DNA from: JBCBAP01 sp038532435 | GTDB taxonomy: Bacteria; Pseudomonadota; Alphaproteobacteria; Rhodobacterales; Rhodobacteraceae | Length of the DNA: 25,919 nt | Direction: 5' to 3' | Assembly: GCA_038532435.1 (NCBI GenBank) | Contig: JBCBAP010000051.1 | Coordinates: 1 to 25,919, forward strand | Part shown: in pieces, positions 16,143-24,106 of the stretch | How the letters are laid out: each line of letters starts with the position of its first letter | Numbering within the stretch: position 1 is the first letter of the stretch | Notes under the pieces: model-generated | Told to the model about the DNA's origin: nothing | Database searches by the model: none | What the model saw: the letters and a program-made list of their open reading frames with translations, nothing else | Translations under genes and position numbers: made by a program

Positions 16143-17059
16143 TTCTTCATCCTCGGGTTCAGGACATCCCGCAAATGATCCCCGACAAGGTTGATCGACA
16201 CGACGGTGAGGAGCAGGGCGAGGCCCGGGAACACGGAAATCCAGTACCGTCCGGACAGCATGTATTCGAACCCGTTTGCGATGAGCACACCGATCGACGG
16301 TTCGGTCTGCGGCAGCCCGACACCCAGAAATGAAAGCGTCGCTTCCAGCGAGATCGCGCTGGCCGTCTGCACGGTCCCGACGACGATCAGCGGGGCCATG
16401 CAGTTCGGCAGGATATGCCGGAAAACGATCCGCGCGCGTGAGATGCCCAGGCACTGCGCCGCCTCGACATACTCCTTGCCCCGTTCGACCAGCGCCGTCG
16501 CCCGGACGGTCCGGGCGTAATAGGCCCATTGAGCGATCACCAGGGCGAGGATGATCTTGTCGACGCCCTTGCCCAAAGCGGCCACCATCATCAGCGCCAC
16601 CAGGGATGCCGGAAAAGAGAGCTGCAGGTCCACCACCCGCATGATGATCGCCTCGGTCCGGCCGCCCGCATAGGCCGCGATCAGGCCAATCGCCATCCCG
16701 ATCAGAAGGGCAATGACGCCCGAGGCGAGCCCGACGGTCAGCGAGATGCGCAGCCCGTAGAGGATGGCGGAGTAAAGGTCGCGCCCCGCACCGTCGGAGC
16801 CGAGCCACATCGTGTAGCCGTCGAACGCCTCCGATCCCGGCGGCAGGCGCCCGTCCATGACGCTGACCTGCGCAAGATCATAGGGGTTCTGCGGCGTGAT
16901 CAATGGGGCGAACACCGCGAGCAGGACGATTGCACCGAAGAGGCACAGCGCAAACGTCGCAATACGGCTTTCGAAAAACTCCGCGCGAAACCGCTGGAAC
17001 GGCGTCTCCACGTTGGCCGGCGTCAGGGTGACCGGCTCGGACGCGATCACATCCGTCAT
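16139..17059 (-). CDS. dppC: Peptide ABC transporter permease (DppC-type)
   Basis: A 306-residue inner-membrane permease with the N-terminal helix characteristic of DppC/OppC (FALCLFGAIVLLAVFAPLI), followed by the WLGSDGAGRDLYSAILYG block that marks this subunit. The EAA cytoplasmic-loop motif, which docks the ATPase, is KEYVEAAQCLGISRARIVFRHILPN. About six hydrophobic segments are visible. It forms the translocation pore with DppB. The ATG at 17059 overlaps the dppB stop by four bases (ATGA), and its own stop overlaps the dppD start, so this stretch is tightly coupled. Confidence 0.95.
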   Translation of the reverse strand: MTDVIASEPVTLTPANVETPFQRFRAEFFESRIATFALCLFGAIVLLAVFAPLITPQNPYDLAQVSVMDGRLPPGSEAFDGYTMWLGSDGAGRDLYSAILYGLRISLTVGLASGVIALLIGMAIGLIAAYAGGRTEAIIMRVVDLQLSFPASLVALMMVAALGKGVDKIILALVIAQWAYYARTVRATALVERGKEYVEAAQCLGISRARIVFRHILPNCMAPLIVVGTVQTASAISLEATLSFLGVGLPQTEPSIGVLIANGFEYMLSGRYWISVFPGLALLLTVVSINLVGDHLRDVLNPRMKK

Positions 17060-18033
17060 GTGCCCTGATCCTGCAGGCGGACCCTCGGGTCGAGGATCGA
17101 ATAGAGGATGTCGACGATCAGATTGATCAGGACAAAGAACAGAACGATGATCATCAGGTAGGCGACGACGACGGGCCGATCGAGCTGGAGGATCGCATCG
17201 ATCAGGAGCTTGCCCATGCCAGGCCAGGCGAAGATCGTTTCCGTCACGACGGAGAAGCCGATCAGGCTGCCGAACTCCAGCCCCATCACGGTCACCACCG
17301 GGATCATGATGTTCTTCATAACATGGACGAAGACAATGCGCCGGGTCGAGAGGCCCTTTGCCCGGGCGTACTTGACATAGTCCTGCCCCATCGCCTCCCG
17401 CACCCCGGACCGGGTGAGACGGATGGCGAGCGATATTTTCAGCAGCGCAAGGTTGAGCGCGGGGAGGAAGATGTGGCTCAGCCCGTCGCGGGTGAAAAGG
17501 CTGCTTTCGATCCCGAGGAAGGATGCGACATCACCCCGCCCCGTCGCCGGAACCCACCCCAGCTCGACGGCAAACAGCATGATGAGCATCAGCCCGACCC
17601 AGAAGGTCGGCAAGGAGAAGCCAAGGATCGACCCGGCCATGATCCCTTTGGAAACCGGATTGTCCGGGTATAGCCCCGCGTAGAGGCCAAGCGGGATGCC
17701 GATCACGATCGCCAGCATGAGCGCGGTGAACGCGAGCTCCATCGTGGCAGGCATATGGTGCAGGATGAGCTGCAGCGCAGGCTCACCGAAGATGAAACTG
17801 TTGCCGAGATCCCCCTGTGCGGCCCCCCTGAGGAACAGCCAGTACTGTTCCCAGATGGGGCGGTCGAGGCCCAGCCGTTCGATGGTCGCCGCAATGTCCG
17901 CCTGGTCCGCGTCGGGGCTGACCAGCATGTAGACCGGGTCACCGACGATGTTGACGCCGAAAAAGACGATCACCGACATCAAAAACACGACCAAAAGCGC
18001 CTGGAGCAGCCGGCGGATCACAAATACCGTCAT
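17056..18033 (-). CDS. dppB: Peptide ABC transporter permease (DppB-type)
   Basis: A 325-residue inner-membrane permease. The N-terminus MTVFVIRRLLQALLVVFLMS is the typical DppB first helix, followed by GDPVYML. The EAA loop is EAMGQDYVKYARAKGLSTRR, and the C-terminal PVVVAYLMIIVLFFVLINLIVDILY helix and DPRVR tail complete the family pattern. It is the partner of DppC in the pore. It begins 63 bases after the binding-protein gene; the gap holds a strong inverted repeat. Confidence 0.95.
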   Translation of the reverse strand: MTVFVIRRLLQALLVVFLMSVIVFFGVNIVGDPVYMLVSPDADQADIAATIERLGLDRPIWEQYWLFLRGAAQGDLGNSFIFGEPALQLILHHMPATMELAFTALMLAIVIGIPLGLYAGLYPDNPVSKGIMAGSILGFSLPTFWVGLMLIMLFAVELGWVPATGRGDVASFLGIESSLFTRDGLSHIFLPALNLALLKISLAIRLTRSGVREAMGQDYVKYARAKGLSTRRIVFVHVMKNIMIPVVTVMGLEFGSLIGFSVVTETIFAWPGMGKLLIDAILQLDRPVVVAYLMIIVLFFVLINLIVDILYSILDPRVRLQDQGT

Positions 18034-18058
18034 CTGACATGGCCTCTGAGAGGAAGTA

Positions 18059-18086
18059 ACCGGGCCGCGGTCCGTCGCGGCCCGGT
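18059..18086 (-). repeat. Perfect 11-bp inverted repeat between dppA and dppB (mRNA stem-loop)
   Basis: ACCGGGCCGCG (18059-18069) is the exact inverse complement of CGCGGCCCGGT (18076-18086), with a six-base loop. It is almost entirely G and C and lies just after the binding-protein stop on the transcript. No T-run follows in the direction of transcription, so full termination is unlikely. It probably stabilises the dppA message or attenuates the permease genes. Confidence 0.75.
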
Positions 18087-18096
18087 CGAGTGCCGA

Positions 18097-19680
18097 TCAG
18101 TCTTTGACCACGCCCATGGCGAGTGTGTACTCGTCCGTCCGTGCGACGTACCGAAGCCCTTTCTTCGCAGCCCAGGTGTTGACCTGGAAATGGGTCGGAA
18201 TGATCGCCACGTTGTTGATCGCGCGCTCCGTCGCCGCCGCGAGGAGGTCTTGACGCTGGGCGTCATCCACCGTGCGCAACGCCTCCTCGATCAGTGCATC
18301 CGTATCTGGATCGGAATACCGTCCGCGGTTGGATGACCCAAACCCTTTGTCAGGGTTGTGGGTGGCGATGAGAGACTTCAGCGGTGACGACGCCTCGCCG
18401 GATCCCGCGCCCCATCCCACAAGGATGAAGCTGAACTCGGGCAGGTCGCCCTCCGCACCGCGGGACGCACGTCCGAAATAGACCGACCTCGGCATGGTCT
18501 CGACCGCCGTCTTGATGCCGACGCGCGTCAGCATCTGCGCGATGGCTTCCGCGATCTTGGCGTCATTGATGTAGCGGTCGTTCGGACCGTGGATGGTCAT
18601 CTCGAATCCATCGCCATAGCCCGCTTCTTCCAGAAGCGACTTCGCACCATCGGGATCGTAGGCAACCACGTCGAGAGCGTCCGAAACACCGAAGAACCCC
18701 TCCGGCAGTAGCTGGCCCGCAGGCAGGGCCACCCCTTCCATCACCCGGTCGACGATGGCATCGCGGCTGATCGCCATGCTGATCGCCTTGCGGACCCGCA
18801 CATCCATCAGCGGATTCTTAATATCGCCGCCGCCGTTGGCCTTCACGAACGGGGAGTTCTCGCGGAACTGATCCATGTGCAGGTAGATGACACGGTTCGA
18901 CACACCCTGGCTCAGCTGAAGGTCATCCTTGCCTTCCAGCGTGGTGATGTCGGTCGTCGGAACCGCCGCAATCATGTCCACGTCACCGGCGAGCAGGGCC
19001 GCGACCCGGCTGGGCCCGGAAGAGATCGGACGGAACTCAACCTCGGACCAGATCGGTGCTGTGCCCCAATAGTCGTCATTGCGCTCCACGACGATGGATT
19101 CGCCCGGCGTGTAGCTGGCAAACTTGAACGGCCCGGTTCCGACCGAGGCGACGCCCGAATTGAAGTCCTCCGTCGCGGCACCACAACCCGTCTCGTTGGA
19201 AATGATGCGGATCGTGGAGATGTCGTTGGCCATCAACGGGTAGGGCTCGGCAGTCTTGAAATGAACGGTGTAGTCGTCGACTTTCACGACCGACTTACCC
19301 TTCAGATAGGTGCCGAAGCTCGACGGAGAGTTCGGCACGTCGGGCGCACGCTCGATCGTGCAGACCACGTCATCGGCATTGAAAGCGGATCCGTCATGGA
19401 ACGTGACGCCTTCGCGCAGTTTGAACTCCCAGGTCAGGTCATCGATGGGCTGCCAGGACACGGCGAGACCCGGGATCAGACGCTGCTTCTCATCCTGATC
19501 GACCAGACGGTCGAAGATATGGAGTGTCATGGCGTTGTTCGGACCAAGATTGTGAAAGTGCGGGTCCATGGATGTTGGCTCGGCGGCCAACGCGATCGTC
19601 AGCTTCTCCGCAAACGCGGCGTTGGAACTGAAGGCCAATATGCTGGCGGCAACAGCCGTCGCAGTAGTGAGTTTTCTCAT
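18097..19680 (-). CDS. dppA: Peptide ABC transporter substrate-binding protein (DppA/SBP_bac_5 family)
   Basis: A 527-residue periplasmic binding protein. The Sec signal peptide MRKLTTATAVAASILAFSSN ends at a likely AFA cleavage site (residue 24). The mature part follows the family 5 pattern: AAEPTSMDPHFHN, FDRLVDQDEKQRLIPGLAVSW, WEFKLREGVTFHDGSAFNADDV, and VRKAISMAISRDAIVDRV. It captures a peptide or peptide-like ligand for the DppBCDF importer. The ATG at 19680 has AGGGAG ten bases upstream. The two downstream M20 hydrolases suggest the ligand contains an amide bond to be cleaved inside the cell. The gene is read divergently from lysR and is probably controlled by it. Confidence 0.95.
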   Translation of the reverse strand: MRKLTTATAVAASILAFSSNAAFAEKLTIALAAEPTSMDPHFHNLGPNNAMTLHIFDRLVDQDEKQRLIPGLAVSWQPIDDLTWEFKLREGVTFHDGSAFNADDVVCTIERAPDVPNSPSSFGTYLKGKSVVKVDDYTVHFKTAEPYPLMANDISTIRIISNETGCGAATEDFNSGVASVGTGPFKFASYTPGESIVVERNDDYWGTAPIWSEVEFRPISSGPSRVAALLAGDVDMIAAVPTTDITTLEGKDDLQLSQGVSNRVIYLHMDQFRENSPFVKANGGGDIKNPLMDVRVRKAISMAISRDAIVDRVMEGVALPAGQLLPEGFFGVSDALDVVAYDPDGAKSLLEEAGYGDGFEMTIHGPNDRYINDAKIAEAIAQMLTRVGIKTAVETMPRSVYFGRASRGAEGDLPEFSFILVGWGAGSGEASSPLKSLIATHNPDKGFGSSNRGRYSDPDTDALIEEALRTVDDAQRQDLLAAATERAINNVAIIPTHFQVNTWAAKKGLRYVARTDEYTLAMGVVKD

Positions 19681-19786
19681 GAAAAGACTCCCTGTTCGCT
19701 AGGCGCTTACCCAAACCGAATCTTTGACCGGAGTTGCGCACGGACGAAATGCTAGCTACCCCAAAAATCATTTCCAATACTCAATA

Positions 19787-19824
19787 CTATGCAGTTCTGC
19801 ATAGACTAATCCAATGCAGTGCAT
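19787..19824. promoter_or_regulatory. Palindromic candidate LysR operator in the dppA-lysR divergent promoter
   Basis: CTATGCAG (19787-19794) and CTGCATAG (19797-19804) are perfect inverted repeats separated by TT. Ten bases further on, ATGCA (19814-19818) and TGCAT (19820-19824) repeat the same core around a single G. LysR-type regulators usually bind one strong recognition site and a second activation site in such shared promoters, and this pair fits. It lies 39 bases before the lysR start and about 107 bases upstream of dppA. Confidence 0.65.
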
Positions 19825-19862
19825 GAACGTGCGCAAATGAACCAGTACGGGAAGGCTCAGAA

Positions 19863-20774
19863 GTGACGGAACACCGACATCGACTGCGCGAATTCGAAGC
19901 GCTCCGCGCGGTTGTGACGACCGGGACGACGATCGGTGCGGCCAGACGTTTGGGCATATCGCAGTCCGCCGTCAGTCGCGCGCTGACCCAACTTGAGGCG
20001 CGCGTCGGTCGGTCGCTCTTCATCCGCAAGTCCGGGCGCATCCAGCCCACGCCGGAGGCGTTGCGCCTGAACGACAAGCTCGATCCCATTTTTGAGACGC
20101 TGGCTGATATCGAAGGGGCCGAATGGGCGACGCCCGACGACGAACCTCTCCGCCTGATCGTCCCGCCCACGCTCGCGCACCACTTCATCATCTCGCGCGT
20201 TGCAAGCTTCCTGAAAAAGAACCCAAGCAAGCAACTCCAGCTCGACATTCAGGCCAGCGACGCGCTTGTCGCCGGTATCCTTGACCTGCGCTACGACCTC
20301 GGCCTTACCAGCGCGATGATCAAACGCTCCGGCGTGCATCTGGTTCCGTGGCGGCGCAGTCAGGTTGTCTGCGCGATGCCGACGGGCCATCCGCTGTCGC
20401 GACTGAACATCATCTCCCCCCAGGATCTGGAGGGCGTCGAGATCATCGAGTTCCTGCGGCGGTTGGGCACCCGCGCCATCACGGAGCAGATATTCGCGCG
20501 CGCCGGCATCCGCCCGATCCAGGTGGCAGAGACGGCGACGAACATGGCTGCGCTCGAGCTTGTGCGCGAAGGTCTGGGGGTGACGTTGATCAACCCGTTC
20601 CCGCTGCTGTCCGCCGGGCTGAACGGGATCGTCGTGCGCCCCTTCGATGCGGCCATCGTTTATCACACGAGCTTCGTGCTGCCCTCCGGCCAGTCGCCGA
20701 GCCACCTTGCCCGCCAGTTCATGCAGTTCGTCAAACTCACAACGCCGCCGGACCAGTACTCCGAACCGATCTAG
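19863..20774 (+). CDS. LysR-family transcriptional regulator
   Basis: A 303-residue regulator. Residues about 8-66 are the N-terminal winged helix-turn-helix (FEALRAVVTTGTTIGAARRL, then ISQSAVSRALTQLEARVGRSLF and the PTPEAL wing). Residues about 95-295 form the periplasmic-binding-protein-like effector domain, with PLRLIVPPTLAHHFI, the LVPWRRSQVVCAMPTGHPLS segment and REGLGVTLINPFP. The start is a GTG at 19863 with GGGAAGG upstream. It is divergent from dppA, the classic position for a LysR activator of the neighbouring transport operon, and the palindrome at 19787-19804 is a likely binding site. The effector is probably the transported compound or its hydrolysis product. Its stop codon overlaps that of the convergent MlrC gene. 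Confidence 0.93.
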   Translation: MTEHRHRLREFEALRAVVTTGTTIGAARRLGISQSAVSRALTQLEARVGRSLFIRKSGRIQPTPEALRLNDKLDPIFETLADIEGAEWATPDDEPLRLIVPPTLAHHFIISRVASFLKKNPSKQLQLDIQASDALVAGILDLRYDLGLTSAMIKRSGVHLVPWRRSQVVCAMPTGHPLSRLNIISPQDLEGVEIIEFLRRLGTRAITEQIFARAGIRPIQVAETATNMAALELVREGLGVTLINPFPLLSAGLNGIVVRPFDAAIVYHTSFVLPSGQSPSHLARQFMQFVKLTTPPDQYSEPI

Positions 20775-22300
20775 CCGCGCGGCCACACACTGTCCGGGTC
20801 CATCGGAAAGTTCGGCCGCGGCAGATGCGCGAAGGGCCAGCGGTCGTGGAGCGGGCTCGTCAGACCGGCGGTGTCGACCTCGTACACTCGGGACGGGGGG
20901 AACCAGTCGGCGAAGCCCGCGCGGAAATGGCCGCGCGACTTGACCACCACGGTCCGTGCCGCCGCGATGTCGAGGCCAAACATGGTGAAGAAGACAGGGT
21001 CCGCCGTCTGTGTCCGGTCCGTGATTACCACCACGGTGATGCCACCGATGCGAAGCGCTGCGGACGGCCCCAGCACCAGTTGGCGCCCCGCGGTCATGCC
21101 CTTCTCGCCCACGACAGTGCCATCATGCAGGGCCAGGACCTCCGCCACGGCTTCAAATGGCTGATCCCATTGCGTCCAGCTCTCGCTCAGATCCCGCGCA
21201 TGGTTGAACCGCGCCGAAATCGTCTGCCCCACACCGGCGGCGTGGGCATCCTGCGCAAGCTCCGGATCGCAAAACGAGCCGATAAGGCAGTCCTCAACAC
21301 CCGCTGCGTGCAAGGCGGAAAGAAGGGCCGTCGTGCGACCGCTTCCGCCGCCACCCGGATTGTCGCCCGCATCGGAAAAGATCACCGGCGCGCGGTCATG
21401 ATCCAGGGCCACCACGACCGCGTCCCCGATCGGCATCAGCTCCCGTTTGAAATCCCGCCGCAGCGACCAGGCCAGCTCCGCGATCTCGGTGGCCAGACTT
21501 TCGGCTGCGGCGAGGTCCTCACGTGCGGTGACGACGATACTCAACCCGTTGTCCGGAGTGTCGGAGAACAGGAAGTTCCCGAAGATCGAGACGTTCAAGA
21601 TCTCGCTCCGCTGCTCTGCCTGCCGCCGCTGCCCGTAGTCGATCAGAGTCCCGTAGGGATGCTCCGCCGAGAGAAGCGTAATCGAGGCCGGAACGAGGGG
21701 CAATTTCACATGCGCCATCTTTGGCAGTGTGCCCGCAGCCAAAACCCGGCGGAGGGAGAACGCGGCTTCTTCCCCCCGTTCGATCTGGTCCACATGCGGG
21801 TTTGTGCGATAGCCCACGATCAGGTCGCAGGCATCAACCATCCGCTGCGAGATGTTCGCGTGCAGATCGAGTGTGGAGACGATTGGAACCTTCGGCCCAA
21901 CAACCTCACGCACCCGCGCCATGAGCAGCCCGTCAGGGTCGCGATCATGTTCGGCGACCATGGCGCCGTGATTACAGATATAGACCGCGTCAACCGGTCC
22001 GGCCGTGCGCAAAGCATTCTCGCAGGTCGCGATCACCTCCCCGATGACGCTCTCACGGACGGGCCCCGCCGGGTGGCTCGCCGCGAGCATGCAGGGGATC
22101 GGGGCCCAGTCGCCCGTCGCATCCATGGCCCGCACGAACGCCGCGAACTCCGTCGCGAGTTTCGGCGTGGCGGCTCTCGCCTCCGTCATTACATCTTCGC
22201 CCTTGAGCCAGGTAAGCGACGTGAAGTCCGCCAGCTCTGCCGGTGGAGCGAACCGATTGGATTCGAGGATAGCGCCAAGAAGAGCGACCTTTGGTGTCAT
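20771..22300 (-). CDS. MlrC-family protein (M81 metallopeptidase family)
   Basis: A 509-residue protein matching the two-domain MlrC family, named after the microcystin-degradation protein of Sphingomonas. The N-terminal domain has the opening VALLGAILESNRFAPPAELAD, NHGAM at 110-114 and the metal-type TLDLHANIS at 144-151. The C-terminal domain contains SDAGDNPGGGGSG, the family's glycine-rich block. MlrC proteins are zinc hydrolases; most homologues have no proven substrate. The ATG at 22300 is preferred to 22318 because the family begins at MTPKVALLG and AAAGGCGG precedes it. The opening reads ESNRF where many members have ESNTF. Lying beside lysR, dpp and two M20 hydrolases, it may act on the same imported peptide-like compound, though it is transcribed separately. 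Confidence 0.92.
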   Translation of the reverse strand: MTPKVALLGAILESNRFAPPAELADFTSLTWLKGEDVMTEARAATPKLATEFAAFVRAMDATGDWAPIPCMLAASHPAGPVRESVIGEVIATCENALRTAGPVDAVYICNHGAMVAEHDRDPDGLLMARVREVVGPKVPIVSTLDLHANISQRMVDACDLIVGYRTNPHVDQIERGEEAAFSLRRVLAAGTLPKMAHVKLPLVPASITLLSAEHPYGTLIDYGQRRQAEQRSEILNVSIFGNFLFSDTPDNGLSIVVTAREDLAAAESLATEIAELAWSLRRDFKRELMPIGDAVVVALDHDRAPVIFSDAGDNPGGGGSGRTTALLSALHAAGVEDCLIGSFCDPELAQDAHAAGVGQTISARFNHARDLSESWTQWDQPFEAVAEVLALHDGTVVGEKGMTAGRQLVLGPSAALRIGGITVVVITDRTQTADPVFFTMFGLDIAAARTVVVKSRGHFRAGFADWFPPSRVYEVDTAGLTSPLHDRWPFAHLPRPNFPMDPDSVWPRG

Positions 22301-23037
22301 CTTCCGACCGCCTTTCAAGGACCAAGCACGGTGACAGGAAACAGGAAGACATCCGCGCGATCAACATCCTGACCGGCGGACGGCCGGTCTATCAAACACC
22401 AGCAAACCGGGTTTCTGTCCCAGCGGTCCGTGACAGCGACTGTGTCATGTGGCCTCGATTCCGCAGACCAGCCGATGATGGGACGTGACGCGCGCGTGTA
22501 GGCGGTCGCGTGCTGGTGGGAGAGCCGCTCCCGCGCAATCCATCAAGCGCAGTGTCGGCGTGCTACCAAACCAGTGAGCGAAGGTGTAAGAGTACCCGCA
22601 CCACCGCTCTCCGAACGTCGCGTGTAGCCCCACCAGACAAGAACCTCGCCGCGCTTCAGGCAAATAGACTGCTGAGGTCCCTCGACATTGCAAGGAGCGC
22701 GCTCGATCACGGAAAGCAACGGAACTCTCTAACCCATCTTTCATCCCGCGGTCTGCTTCGCGTGATCCTCGCGCATGATAGCACCGCGCGACAAGGTTTG
22801 ACGCATCAGGCATCTGCCCTACCGGAGTGTCGAAGGTCGTGCGGTCGTCGCCATGGCCTAACGTATCCACGATCTGCAAAACGCACTCGACCAGCAGCAA
22901 CGAACCCGCGCCGGGCAGCGAGCGGAGAGTCGCTGGGTCGAAAAAATGCGCCTCGAACATTCCGCGACGGAGAGGGTCTTGTGCGAAGGTCATCCAGATG
23001 CGATTGTCCGGGTCTGCCACCGGCCTACCTCCACGCC
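22301..23037. other. Long intergenic stretch with no supported gene
   Basis: About 737 bases between the divergent starts of the MlrC gene and the DUF2306 gene. Frames are open on both strands (22445-23245 minus and 22510 onward plus), but neither gives a recognised protein over this part. The minus-strand segment around 22830-23010 looks somewhat protein-like and could be a gene remnant. A 7-bp GC-rich hairpin, GACCGGC (22371-22377) with GCCGGTC (22383-22389), lies near the MlrC end. Promoters for both flanking genes should be here but none is clear. Confidence 0.5.
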
Positions 23038-23697
23038 ATGCGCCCCTGGATCTCGACACTGCTGCTGCTTCTGCTCGCGCTGAACACCGGCTGGTTCGTG
23101 GCGCATTCGGCGGGCCTCGGGTGGCAGGGGCTGACGGCGGAGAGCACCGACGATGCCCACCGCGTGTTCTTTGCTGACGCACCGGTCGCGAACAGCGCGC
23201 TCGCCCTGCACATGATTGCCGGAGCAGTCCTGACCATCGGCGCACCGCTACAGGTCCTCCCTGTCGTGCGACAGCGCTGGAACGGGGTGCACCGGCGGTC
23301 GGGATACGCCCTCGTGCTTCTCGCGATGCTCACGGGCGTCGGGGGCCTAATCTACATCCTTTTGCAGGGAACCGTCGGCGGATGGTGGATGAGCCTCTGG
23401 TTCACGATCTACGGCGCCGCGATGATCGGCTGTGCCTACGCGACCGTCCATTTCGCCACACGACAGGACATCCGGCAGCACTTCGCGTGGGCCACGCGCC
23501 TCGTCATCCTCGCCGTGGGTTCGTGGATCTATCGGATGCACTATGTAATCTGGTACGGTGCCACGGATGGTCTCTGGTCCAATCGGGAGTTCACGGGGGC
23601 CTTCGACCTCGTCCAGGTCGTTGCCTTCTTCGTGCCCTACCTGCTCATCGCCGAGATGCTGCTACGGCGCACGACAACAACGTCTGTGCGGGCCTAA
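23038..23697 (+). CDS. DUF2306-type integral membrane protein
   Basis: A 219-residue membrane protein with about six to seven hydrophobic segments, starting with STLLLLLLALNTGWFVAHSA. The layout matches the DUF2306 family: a conserved LHMIAGAVLTIGAPLQVLP helix, the RRWNGVHRRSGY-like motif (here RQRWNGVHRRSGYALVL), a G-rich LYI helix, HFATRQDIRQHFAWATRLV and a C-terminal YLLIAEMLLRR. The histidines in these helices are conserved in the family, and a heme- or redox-linked role has been suggested by similarity to cytochrome-b-like folds; this is unproven. The ATG at 23038 follows a weak ribosome-binding site. It is read alone and converges on the next small membrane-protein operon. Confidence 0.8.
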   Translation: MRPWISTLLLLLLALNTGWFVAHSAGLGWQGLTAESTDDAHRVFFADAPVANSALALHMIAGAVLTIGAPLQVLPVVRQRWNGVHRRSGYALVLLAMLTGVGGLIYILLQGTVGGWWMSLWFTIYGAAMIGCAYATVHFATRQDIRQHFAWATRLVILAVGSWIYRMHYVIWYGATDGLWSNREFTGAFDLVQVVAFFVPYLLIAEMLLRRTTTTSVRA

Positions 23698-23699
23698 GA

Positions 23700-23729
23700 G
23701 CGGACCTCGGTCAGCTGGGCGCGGTCCGC
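23700..23729. terminator. Possible bidirectional stem-loop between convergent genes
   Basis: GCGGACC (23700-23706) is the exact inverse complement of GGTCCGC (23723-23729), with a 16-base loop. It lies in the 55-base gap between the DUF2306 stop and the stop of the convergent membrane gene. There is no T-run on either side, so a terminator role is only suggested by position. Confidence 0.35.
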
Positions 23730-23752
23730 GCCCCGCCGCTGGACCATGGACC

Positions 23753-24091
23753 TCACACCGCATGAACACCCAGCAACAGCTTCCTCGGATCTCCTCCCGT
23801 CTGTCCGATCTGGTAGATCAGGTATGGCGCGAAGAACAGAACACCGAGCGGAGGGGCGAGCACCCCCAGCGCGATGCTGGGACCGGTGAACCCTCCCCGC
23901 CAGGCCATCCACACGCCCGACAGGATCAGGTAGGCGGTGAAGTCGATGTTGAACTGTCCCTGCCAGCCCAACGCGAGGATGGCTCTGACGAAGTGCGGCA
24001 GGAGGTTCGGCCCATCATTGGCAATCGCAGCGATGGTGAAAAGGACGAGCACACCCGTGATCGCGATCAAAAGCAAGCGGAGTTGTGTCAT
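23753..24091 (-). CDS. Small membrane protein, DUF2834-like
   Basis: A 112-residue protein with three hydrophobic segments: residues about 5-24, 46-62 and 70-95. The layout, with a short N-terminal helix, the central GQFNIDFTAYLILSGVWMAW, and a closing LAPPLGVLFFAPYLIYQ, resembles the DUF2834 family of small membrane proteins; this match is by eye only. The ATG at 24091 follows GAGAAG. It begins 15 bases after the stop of the upstream membrane-protein gene, so the two form an operon. The function is unknown. Confidence 0.7.
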   Translation of the reverse strand: MTQLRLLLIAITGVLVLFTIAAIANDGPNLLPHFVRAILALGWQGQFNIDFTAYLILSGVWMAWRGGFTGPSIALGVLAPPLGVLFFAPYLIYQIGQTGGDPRKLLLGVHAV

Positions 24092-24106
24092 GGTGATACT
24101 TCTCGG

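Noticed and set aside
20348..22372. Plus-strand frame of 674 codons overlapping lysR and opposite the MlrC gene
   Set aside because: Its first part is an out-of-frame reading of lysR and the rest mirrors MlrC; the sequence has no domain and is rich in Arg and His.
22445..23245. Minus-strand 266-codon frame in the gap before the DUF2306 gene
   Set aside because: It overlaps the start of the DUF2306 gene and matches no family I know; only a short middle part looks protein-like, which I kept as a possible remnant.
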